The notes beneath the pieces were generated by a model. It worked only from the letters and a program-made list of their open reading frames with translations. It made no database searches and had not been told where the DNA came from. A DNA stretch of 21,061 bases from Fomitopsis serialis. Its lineage: Eukaryota > Basidiomycota > Agaricomycetes > Polyporales > Fomitopsidaceae. This document shows positions 1 to 8,391 of the stretch, piece after piece. The translations under genes were made by a program, and so were the position numbers. Each line of letters starts with the position of its first letter. Positions within the stretch are counted from its first letter, which is position 1. The stretch is from assembly GCF_022376445.1 (NCBI RefSeq), contig NW_025955553.1, forward strand, positions 1 through 21,061. The letters are read 5' to 3'.

Positions 1-1112
1 CCAACCACTGATCGAGCTTGTTCCATAGCTTCTCCCTCTCCTCCGCCCACATATCTCTCCTCGCTCCTACACACGAACCACAGAATCCGACGTCTGCCCA
101 GTCGACATCGATCAGATCCTGAAGACCCGTCAACGGATCCAGCAGACCATCTTCAAAGAGCGAGGCTTGCACCACATGCTGTGCCCACCACTCAACGCTC
201 TTGCCACGCGCTGCGAGACAACTCTCGAGCGCGGGCTTCTGCTCTGCGTTCAAATTGTCTGCAGGTATCTTCGCGAGCTCACAGGGGATGGAAGACGGAG
301 TAGGTGGCCCGCACGCGAGCTTCAACCACGCGCTCTCTAAACGTTCGCGCGCGCCGATCAAACGGAGAAGGTCGGCATACCGCAGAGTGCTTGGTGTGTC
401 CGAAGTGAGGTCGTCGTCGCCAACGAAGTCGTCCTCCTCGGCGAAGAATATCTGCCCGAAGCCAGGTGTGCGTAGCAGCTCGTAGTAGGCGCGCTTCCGG
501 ACTGCAGGGACGTCACATTGCCGGGAGAGCAAAAGTGTCTCCTTGGCGAAGTTCTGTTGCTCCTCCGTTGGCGAGACATCCAGCTCGCCCAGCTCTGATG
601 GCCATATCTCCATGAGTTCGTCAGTCGCAAAGTCAAGGTAATTCGGCGATTCAAGAGCGTGTGCCGCCCTCATCAGAGCAGCGATGGTGAGGAAAGGGGG
701 TTTTGTGCGAGCGAACTTACTAGAAAAGGCTCAGTACGACATAGACATGACAAGCGGGTCCCACGTACATGCCCATTTCCCAGGCGGTCAACAGACATTC
801 GAAGTCCTCCGCGGATACGCCGGCGATCCGATACACAGGGCAGCTATCCACGATCTCACCTTCCATCAATCCGCCCGAACACCGGCCTGCAAGCTCGACG
901 ATGTCAGGTTCTTCGAACTCGCTGGTGTCGCCATCGACATCCGCACTGATCCGCTTGTTGCTTGGGGTCTGAAGTGCATCGCCGAAGAGCCTGGCAAAGT
1001 AGTTTGAGTTTGGGCGCGATAGACGGACCTGTGCAGTTTGTAGAGCGTCTTCTCGACCAAGACGACGACGGAACCATCCAGATACCAGAAGTTCGGACTT
1101 CGAGTCGCCTTA
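1..1112 (-). CDS. BTB/POZ domain protein, 3' end outside window, apparent frameshift
   Basis: Read leftward, an exon up to 1112 encodes a BTB start (FWYLDGSVVVLVEKTLYKLHR), followed in another frame by NSNYFARLFGDALQ and DSCPVYRIAGVSAEDFECLL. A 49-nt intron (720-768, gtacgt...ctag) then joins exon 719-1, which is open to the window edge. That exon carries the post-BTB helical region usual in basidiomycete BTB proteins, including CDVPAVRKRAYYELL, YADLLRLIGARERLESAW and DPLTGLQDLIDVDW, ending near a Trp-rich tail (KLWNKLDQW). BTB domains mediate dimerisation and often recruit cullin-3; the partner here is unknown. Two oddities: the frame must change between the LHRSV motif and NSNYFARLF (about 1003-1024), and no in-frame ATG precedes the domain. 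A good 3' splice site (branch ctaag, acceptor ctctcag ending at 1113) suggests the first coding exon is upstream, but no good donor is visible. It may be a pseudogene or contain an assembly indel. The family call is firm; the gene model is not. Confidence 0.72.
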
Positions 1113-1165
1113 CTGAGAGCTCGGCTGTGCTTAGTCTTTGGAGCGTAGGGAGCCCAAGGGCAAGG

Positions 1166-2111
1166 TCATCGAGCTCCTCGGTATGTGCGCTCCGCCGGAG
1201 TTTGTGTAGACGACGGTGGGGAAGGAGGAGCCATGACGCCTTGCGCCGCAGATGGCAATCGAGCGGGCTGCGAAGCGCTGATATGATACTTCTCAGAGGC
1301 AGACGAGGTCGGTTTTTTGATCTACGAGACGATCAGCAATGCATCGGGGGAAGCGGTGAACTGACCTTTGGTTTTGGTCTTGGCGTCGAAGGTATGAACT
1401 CCACGATATCGGGGCTCGAAGGTTCAGGTGGAAGGTGATCGTTCAGCTGCGTTGCAGGGGCCTTGTCGTCGGATCGGCGCCGTGACTTGGGCTGTGTGTC
1501 AGTCGATGGCAATTCGTCTTCATTTGGTCGTTTTCGTTTCTTGAATCCCTTCTTTGCTGCAGGTGCGACTACATTGCTTGCCTTGCTTTGCGCCTCCGCA
1601 CTCCCGGCCACGTCGGCGTTTGACTTCTTTGTGGCAGTTTTCGCGCGCTTCTTGGACGAAGAGGACGTCTTCGGCTCAACCTCACGAGAGTCTGTGTGTT
1701 GAGAAGCAGAGAGAGGAGGCGACCGCATCTCTGCTTTCACTCGGGTGGTAGTGTTCTTCTTGGACGGCGATGAAGAGGCGGGTTGAGCTGTGGCAGCGCG
1801 ATTCTTGGATGCGTCTTTTCCCGAGCGCGAAGACGATGTCGACTTCTCTTGGGAGCTTATTTGACTCTGTGCTTCTTCGTCCTCCTCGGAGTTCGTCCCA
1901 CTTCGCACATCATCCTCCTCCAAGTCCTTCCCCCCTCAGGAGGATCGCCAGCATAAGATACGCCATCATCGGATGCGTTCATGTCGCCTGTGTTCTGCGC
2001 CTGTTGCTCTTGTGGTGTTGCTTGTGAGAGAAGTTCGGAGACTTCCGGCAAATCAGACTCTGGCGACGAAGCACGATCCACGGTCTCTGATCCTGGCCCA
2101 GCGTCTGACAT
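1166..2111 (-). CDS. Low-complexity, probably nuclear protein of unknown function
   Basis: The start is the ATG at 2111 (MSDAGPGSE), the first after a 5'-leader intron. The N-terminal part is acidic and Ser/Gln-rich, then come Lys/Ser/Thr-rich disordered stretches with a basic cluster (KKGFKKRKRPNEDE) that looks like a nuclear localisation signal. A 44-nt intron (1322-1365; gtcagt donor, gctgat branch, cgtag acceptor) joins to a last exon of 51 codons ending at a TGA (1166-1168). The reading frame must change once, inside or next to a run of six C on the plus strand (1930-1935): one extra base makes a smooth ...DPPEGGKDLEEDD... and gives a 300-residue protein. The indel is either a sequencing error or a mutation. 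No domain is recognised. The stop codon is only 53 nt from the acceptor of the BTB exon downstream on the same strand. Disorder and the NLS are seen; a nuclear role is inferred. Confidence 0.6.
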
Positions 2112-2127
2112 ACAAGCAGGATCGAAA

Positions 2128-2182
2128 CTATGAAGGTTGAGCAAATCACCGCATATACGAAGGCAGTTGTATCTGTACTTAC
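2128..2182 (-). other. Probable 5'-leader intron
   Basis: A 55-nt segment with a perfect gtaagt donor (2182-2177) and an acceptor ending in catag lies 16 nt upstream of the ATG at 2111. A branch-like gctcaac precedes the acceptor. No in-frame ATG occurs in the sequence just upstream, so I read this as an intron in the untranslated leader of the low-complexity gene. Confidence 0.55.
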
Positions 2183-3135
2183 CTCGATTTGGTTCTAGGG
2201 TATTTGTTGGGAATCGATTGTCGGAGTGAATTAGAGCAGTTGAGACGAATTGGACTGGATGCGGTGAAGCAGGAAATGGCCTCCTAGAAGAGCAGCCAGA
2301 TCTTCCTTTCACACCGGTCACAGTAAGCCGATGAAGAGTGCAATGGAAACAACAGCGCATATATGCGCACACAAAGTTGTCTGAGATAGAGCGCAACAGT
2401 TGTCCGTCGATGGTCCTATCTTTGCTCTTAGAGAGGGTACACTTCAAACTGAAAGCAAGCAGTGGAATGAGACAAGCGAAATCGGGCGAAGTCGACAATC
2501 GGTAAGTAGGTAGATCGTGGGCCTTCGTCAGCGCGTCTAAGTCGAGCATCAAGGAGGGGGAAGAGGGGGGAGGAGGGGAAGTTGCGCGTCGGTGCCGGTC
2601 GCGACGCTCACTATCACGCGGTATACACGTGATCGAATCCAGAACGCCTATTCAGGCCAAATCCAAGCTACTATATCGGGCCAGAGATGTCGGTCACCCA
2701 CTCGGCCATCCTTAGTATTGTTCGACTCCCTATGGATATTCCTGCACAAAAAATACATTAGTAGATACCTATTTTTCATAGCTACCTGCACATGTACTTA
2801 CTGCGTAATTATCCGCAGAATTGAATGGAATACTCGACTGACCGAGTAACCTAACCCAGCCGAGATCCAGGCCCGATGCTGCCCGACGCTGAGTCAGCGA
2901 TCCCAGATCGCGTCCCGCTCGCGCGCCGACTCGGAGCTGTGTGTGCACACAAGCTCTGCAGGGCGCGGTGTGCATATGCTAGCGTGCGTGGACGGTTCGG
3001 GGCACATCTGTTTCAAGGGACTCAGTCTTCTACGCGAAGTCATACACCGATTTACACCATCCATGCACAATACAGGATTACACAACGAAAATGTAATCTG
3101 GACCACTTGCGGCACCGTACTTTCGCTACGGTAGG
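2183..3135. other. Intergenic region, no gene recognised
   Basis: This stretch holds the leader and promoter region of the gene ending at 1166 and the 3' flank of the reductase gene. The few open frames are short, have no recognisable domain and do not join through plausible introns. A purine-rich run (about 2552-2580, gggg/agg repeats) is the only compositional oddity noticed. Confidence 0.5.
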
Positions 3136-4807
3136 TTACAGCCGTGCCTGCATAGGACTCTCGTGCTCGTCCTCGCGGATGAACCCGACTTTCTTCCAAT
3201 AGCTCACCCACCGTCGCACATCCTCCGCTCCCAGCTGCGCGACGTCGGGATCCGACAGTGTGGGGGACGCAGCGACGCCACGCGGGCCGTCCCACGCCGG
3301 GAACCCCATCGCCCGCGCGCCGTCGCGCATGTTCATATGCAGTGTACGGAAGAACGGAATCAGAGAGATCGCACGCATGCGGCGGGGCTTCTTGCTCCCG
3401 TTGGTGGTCGGCGGCTGTGATTTCGCCAGAATAGCTGCAGCTTCTATCGCGCGAAGCCAGTCGTCGAAGGGCACAAGCCGCCCGCCGACCGCGCGCACGA
3501 CCTCCGCCGCGATGTCGCTCCACGTCACTGGGTGCGGGTGGACGAGATGTACGACGCGCGAAGGAGCAACGTTGGAGAGGTATGCAGGGGGAGTGTGGAG
3601 GAAGTCGAGAAGCGCAGATGATGCGAGCTCAAAGGGGAACCAGTCCATCAACTGCAACCCGTCACTGTCAGCACACATACTGATTATATACGGTAACCCA
3701 AGGAGACATACCCTTGGGTCGTCTGGGAAGCAGCCTACACCGTCTTTGCTCGCGCTTTGCACCATGCACGAGAACCAGTCCGTGGTCGCCCAAGCGCCTG
3801 CCTTCCCTCCCGTAATTTGACCGACGCGGACTACAAGGGCGTCCAGCGGTCTCGATCGACATGCGGCAAACAGGATCTCCTCGCAGACCCATTTGGCTTC
3901 GGAATAGCCCATCCCGACGGACCACTCAGGGGGTATTGGGTCCTCAAGGACCTGCTGGCCATGTGGAGCCTCTGCAGTGAGAGATTATCGTGATTAGGCT
4001 ACTTGGTCTAGGAGGAGAAAGCGGGACATACTCGTAGCATCTGTCAGGCTACTTGTGAAGACAAGTCGAGGCATGGTCGAGACTGTCGACGTCAGGCAGA
4101 AGTCGATTAACGTGCGCAGACCGGAGATGTTGGGCTCGAAGGCGGATAGCGGAGAGACAAAGTCGACGCGCCATGCTGTGGAGGATGTCATTGTCGAGAA
4201 CTGTGAGTACGAGAAGGTAAGGTATACTAACCATTGTGAAGAACGTGTGTCACCGAGTTGTGGATCTGCGTTCGCTCAGCTGCTGGCTGACAAAGGGCAT
4301 CAGACATGCACGCACCTCGTTGTACAAATCCTCGGTGAGTCCCCAATGTGGATTCATCAGTTCACCCTCAAGGAGGATGACCTTCTCCGCGTCGACTAAG
4401 CTCTCTACGATGCCGCGCTCCCGGAGTGCTTCCACCTGCCTGTCTCGCAATGGTCGCCCTTTACGGTCTGGTCTGTTGAGCGCGTATACTCGCCCGATCA
4501 AAGGCGAGTGTACGAGGGTTTCCAGGAGGTGGCATCCAAGCGACCCGGTTGTACCGGTGACAAGAACGATGGAGCCCGGTACTCGAGATGGTATCTGCCG
4601 AAACTGCAAGGGGCATTCGGGGAAGTCGGAGGTGAATTTCGCCACCAGCCCTGTCATCTCACCGATACGAGCCTGGTCTGTGTAAATCGACATGTCCAGC
4701 AAGTCCCCTGTTAGCGTAGTGAGCAAAGAGGAGGTGAGTATGGGTTCAGGTTGATCACTCCACGTCGGAACGGGAGGCCTTATGTACTTAGCAGCCAGGC
4801 CTGACAT
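3136..4807 (-). CDS. Thioester-reductase (NAD-binding 4) domain protein, NRPS-like reductase C-terminus
   Basis: Five exons (4807-4316, 4265-4232, 4175-4032, 3971-3712, 3651-3136) join in frame to 481 residues, with introns of 50, 56, 60 and 60 nt. From residue 80 the Rossmann loop reads VLVTGTTGSLG; HNAWRVDF (175-182), FTSSLTDA and the catalytic pair Y246-xxx-K250 (GYSEAKW) follow, then GGKAGAWATTDWF, MDWFPFELASSALLDF and a C-terminus LGAEDVRRWVSYWKKVGF. This order is that of the NADPH-dependent reductase domain which releases a thioester-bound acyl group as an aldehyde or alcohol in fungal alpha-aminoadipate-type and aryl-acid reductases. Residues 20-62 resemble the linker that normally joins the carrier domain to this domain (EMTGLVAKFTSDFP). 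No adenylation domain or carrier DSL motif was found upstream, so the gene is either truncated or its N-terminus is unrecognisable. The start at 4807 is the first ATG of the open frame and may not be real. The exons themselves are intact. Confidence 0.85.
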
Positions 4808-5555
4808 TGATATACCAGCGCACAAGGCCCGTACCTCGCTAAACTACGCCCGCAAAGACCACACGAGAGCACCTCGGAGTGCATGTCCATCTATGAAACA
4901 TTGACATCAATTGAGCGTATGGAACATGCTGGCATACGTACTTCCGTGTCACCACTGTCTTCAGCGTGTTTATATTGACCGCTCGTAATTGCAGGGTCTG
5001 TTGAAGACAGTACACGTACTGAGTCGCAATGGAAGGCATGGTTCCATACCAACTAGACATACGGCCGTGAGCCGCATCAGTAATATGCGCCCATACTTCA
5101 TGGGTCCAGACGCAGTTCCATGACTATTGGGTACTACGCCGCGCCTGAAGACGACACTGGCAGGTACGGCCGCATACTCGGCACACATTCTACTTTCGAA
5201 GGCAAGCAGAATCACAGTGAAGCGTACGGATGCTTTTTGCCTACTATTTCTTCCCTGCACTTCCAGGTCAGGAACGTTTTGCAGTCTAGGTTTCAATGAG
5301 TACTGGCAGTTAGTATTGTCGTACTGGCACCGAAGCAGACGCCCACCGCAAGACCACAACGCCGTGTGGCTGTGCGGAATATACATGGAAACAACTCTTC
5401 AGTCCAATGGGCCAAGATGGCGTGCCTGATACAGCTGGTGGCTGGCCCTCGATTGCCAAACAGGTGTATTCGTCAACCATCACTGCCTACATCGATATCG
5501 ACTACCCTAGCGTTCGCGGCATTCGCATGCTCACCGTAAGTATTGCAGCGTGGAA

Positions 5556-5582
5556 GTTCAACGTTCACGTTCAACGTTCAAC
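5556..5582. repeat. Short tandem repeat, unit gttcaac
   Basis: Four consecutive units: gttcaac, gttcac, gttcaac, gttcaac. One unit lacks a base. Seen directly; no function assigned. Confidence 0.85.
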
Positions 5583-5594
5583 GCTGAGCGCGCC

Positions 5595-5615
5595 GAAGCC
5601 TGAAGCCTGAGGCCT
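5595..5615. repeat. Short tandem repeat, unit gaagcct
   Basis: Three consecutive 7-nt units (gaagcct, gaagcct, gaggcct) followed by a partial one, only 12 nt after the gttcaac repeat. Both repeats have 7-nt units but unrelated sequences. Confidence 0.85.
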
Positions 5616-6079
5616 GAGCACTGCGTCCAACCACTCTGACACATCGATATATTCGAATGGCAAACGCTTCTGTCACATAGTACGGGGTAATACACTGCCA
5701 GCCAGGCTGATATTATCACCTTCCGCCCTCTGGTATGATATGAGGTTCGAGCAGATGATGAACGACAGAAGACTCACGCAGAACTTGAAGCGACCCAGGG
5801 CGTCTGTCACTGGGCACGCAGCTGTCAGGATAATACGGTTAGTCGTTTCTTCGTGCCACTGTCATGAGATCGACCCAATATCGATCGCGGTCAAAGTGGG
5901 CGCACCTAATCATTCCGGATTCTGAGAACGAGATCCTAAACACCCAGGGCCCTAGCGAAGTATACATTACTTTATAGATCCATTGTACAAATCATGCAGA
6001 CGAGTCGAGATAGCGCAGAGAGTATTCGCCAGTGGGCGAGCGACGTACCACTGGAGCGGCTCGTCTGACGCCTGTTGAG

Positions 6080-7850
6080 TCAATACGCCCCATATGCAGG
6101 AGGAAGCGTCTGATAACTTCCTCCGCCAAGAGAGCCCAAGATGGAAGGTGAATCTGCCGAATGAGTGTTTGGCAAACGGGGTGGCCCACCAGATAAACTG
6201 ATGCCACCGTCTTCCGCCCGCCGGAGCGAATGCCGAGCCACCGAGGAGAGAAGATTGGCGTCGAAAGCAATCGGCGGCATCTGTATTGTGGGAGACTGAG
6301 CGGGAGTGTGCGGCTCTGCAGCCTCCAAGTCCTGCTTCTCGGGAAGGTGCTCCTGCGCGCCAGCTAGCGCAGTGGGAGAATGAACAAAGGATATCGGATG
6401 CCATACGCCAGAGCCACGGTTCCCTGACGATGGCGAGATAGGTGACCAAGCAGGGGAGGGATCCGTAGGTTGAGCAACCCCGGAAAGGGTTAATGAGTGT
6501 AGGTCCGCGTATCGCACGGGGGATGACGGAGAATTGGGCATCGTATTCTCCGAGGTCAAAGCATTTGCATCGAGCGGGCGCGATAGTGGGCTTCGCGATA
6601 CCGGGCTATCCACCAGTGACGCTGTCACTGAGGCAACTTCTGCCCATGCCGACGCAGGTCGTGATGGAGGGTTTGTGCGGTGTGTCGTTCCGAAGACACT
6701 ACGGAATCGATGTGATAAGCTGCCCGGTATTAGAATGGCGTCCTGCGAGCCCTCTGGACATGGCATGCCTTCTGACATATGAGTATCGACATCGGACGTC
6801 GCGTCGACCAGGGTTTCCACGAGAGATCCCGTACGAGAAACATAGGGAGTCATCGAGAGTTCGCGGTTGCCATATTGACTCAAATTGGTGCTAGCGCGGC
6901 CGGCATCTTCGTCATACCGCGCAAAATTACTGGTTAGAGGCATATCTATCGATCTGCAACGGCAAACTCACCGAAAGAGCTCGTGCTTTCACCCCCGTCG
7001 GCCCTGCGTTTCCTTCGCATCCACCATACTGTCAGGATGCCGAGAAGCAGCAGAAGCACTACAACGGCTATGATGATCCACTTGCTCTTGGATCCGCGAG
7101 CGACAGTCGATGCAGCTGCAACAGACGGAGCAGCAGCACCGACGGAGGTAGCGACTGTCGACGTTGATGATACGGTGGCGGAGCTTGGGCCCTTCGAAGC
7201 GCTGGTTGCTTTGCTCAATGACAACCCGCCGATACTCGAGGTACTGGTCTCTGAACTTGCACTCTGCGATGGCTGTGACGCAGTAGGCGTCGAAATCCCA
7301 GACGATATGTCCGACGACTCGGAGCTTGATTGCGCCCCTGCGGACGACGTTTGGTGAGACGCGTTCGAATTGCCTGTCAATGATGTCTCAGTTGCAGTCG
7401 GAGAGGACATGGATGTAGGAGAGAGACTTGTTGAGGTTTCCTCTTGGCTCGTCGTCGTCGGCGACGGGCTTGTCGTGGTTGGGGTAGTAGTCGGTGGCGG
7501 GCTCGTCGTAATCGGGGTGGTCGTCGACGGCGGACTCGTCGTGGTAGAGGTTGTTGGCGCCTCAGTGGTGCTTGTCGTGGTTGTCCCACCATTCCCCCAC
7601 ACTTCGCAGTGCCACCAATCAATTGGGTCAAGGCACGTTGAGGTCACTGTGTGTAGCCGTATATGCCTCAATATTCCCATCCCAAAAGTAACATGGATAA
7701 TTGTCGTACCTCTTGCCAGGACGCGATCAGCCCCGCCGATGTTGGCATGCTCAGCGCAGTCGCCTCGGTCAGTCTTGCAGCCTCCTTCTGAGCAGCGCTT
7801 CTGCTAATGGAGAGCATAAAGAGCCAAAGGGCAACCCACGGGATGGTCAT
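6080..7850 (-). CDS. Ser/Thr-rich single-pass membrane protein F with PPxY tail
   Basis: The main exon (7646-6972) encodes a short Cys/Trp segment (DPIDWWHCEVW), a mucin-like Thr/Ser/Pro ectodomain with an 11-residue repeat, then a single transmembrane helix (KWIIIAVVVLLLLLGILTVWW) and RRKRR stop-transfer. A 65-nt intron (6907-6971; gtgagt donor, phase 1) leads to the cytoplasmic exon 6906-6080, which ends with HSLRRAEDGGISLSGGPP and the C-terminal LPPAYGAY. PPxY motifs bind WW domains, for example those of Rsp5-type ubiquitin ligases. The first exon is probably 7850-7710, giving a signal peptide (MTIPWVALWLFMLSISRSAA); its gtacga donor is phase 0, but the cacacag acceptor at 7647 needs phase 1, so this junction is unresolved (indel, weak alternative splice, or internal start). 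It is a paralogue of protein G (8392-10206), sharing tail motifs and the intron position. The function is unknown; a surface sensor or sorted membrane protein is inferred. Confidence 0.78.
7448..7546 (-). repeat. 33-nt in-frame minisatellite in the ectodomain of F
   Basis: Three imperfect 33-nt units (7448-7480, 7481-7513, 7514-7546) encode TTSPPSTTTPI, TTSPPPTTTPT and TTSPSPTTTSQ-like 11-residue repeats. Because the unit is a multiple of three, unit gain or loss would lengthen or shorten the mucin-like stalk without breaking the frame. Confidence 0.75.
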
Positions 7851-7865
7851 TATGCCCAATACCAT

Positions 7866-8391
7866 GAAAGAAATAAAACGGAAGGAGCGACAAATCGAAA
7901 GAACGCACAGGACAAGGAGCGACTGATCATTCACGACTGGGGTGAAAAGGGAGAAAGCAATCCCCTATGCACAGTTTCACTTGAAGTAGGCCGTCCCACG
8001 GACATGGGGAACAACTTGCGGCATCGATTCTTCGAGATGTCCTCAGCTGATGAACCGCACTGGCTCCCTAGTACGAGAGAACATCAACGTCCATCATTCA
8101 GAGAATCATTCAGACCTATGTCCATGGGGTTATGAATCACGGCAGCCAAAGGATTTGAGGACGAGTTGAGCAAGGGCGAAGGGGCTTTCTCGTCAACCGT
8201 TGCAAAAGCAACGCCCCGACGGCATGGATACCTTAAACATGTTCGTAGAGTGTTTGTCCATATAGATACAATGGCGGACGTAGCTGCAGAGCAGGGATCA
8301 GGAGGCGCACTTGCGGTACATCCAGTGTCTGAATCTCTGTTACCGCCGTCATCATCATCATTCCACTGCACCCGGGCCGGAGCTGCCTGCT
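7866..8391. other. Spacer between F and G, no gene recognised
   Basis: About half a kilobase separates the F start from the stop codon of G. It must hold the promoter of F and the 3' flank of G. Short open frames here have no recognisable features. Confidence 0.5.

Larger units (their letters stand above)
4808..6079. other. Region with no recognised gene; expected place of a missing adenylation domain
   Basis: Directly upstream of the reductase one would expect about 600 codons of adenylation and carrier domains. I find none of the usual motifs (SSGTTG-type loop, YRTGD, carrier DSL) in any frame. There is one well-formed intron-like segment on the minus strand (4939-4889: gtacgt donor, ttcatag acceptor) next to a weakly carrier-like stretch (CLQQTLQLRAV), which may be a relic. 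Two short tandem repeats lie at 5556-5615. Confidence 0.4.

Noticed and set aside
2112..2552. N-terminal extension of the low-complexity protein up to 2552
   Set aside because: The frame crosses a 55-nt segment with perfect intron signals and has unrelated Cys-rich composition; the ATG at 2111 fits better.
4839..5060. Carrier-domain remnant (CLQQTLQLRAV) upstream of the reductase
   Set aside because: The essential Ser of the DSL motif is missing and flanking residues do not match; kept only as a remark, not as a feature.
5740..5760. tRNA-like T-arm (ggttcgag)
   Set aside because: No matching acceptor, D or anticodon stems around it; no tRNA was found elsewhere either.
7448..7546. Regularly spaced repeats as a CRISPR-like array
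   Set aside because: Units are contiguous without spacers, in frame, and the genome is eukaryotic.
7370..7807. Val/Gly-rich plus-strand frame over the F ectodomain
   Set aside because: Mirror of Thr/Ser/Pro repeats (gtcgtcgt = antisense of acgacgac); low complexity, no domain.
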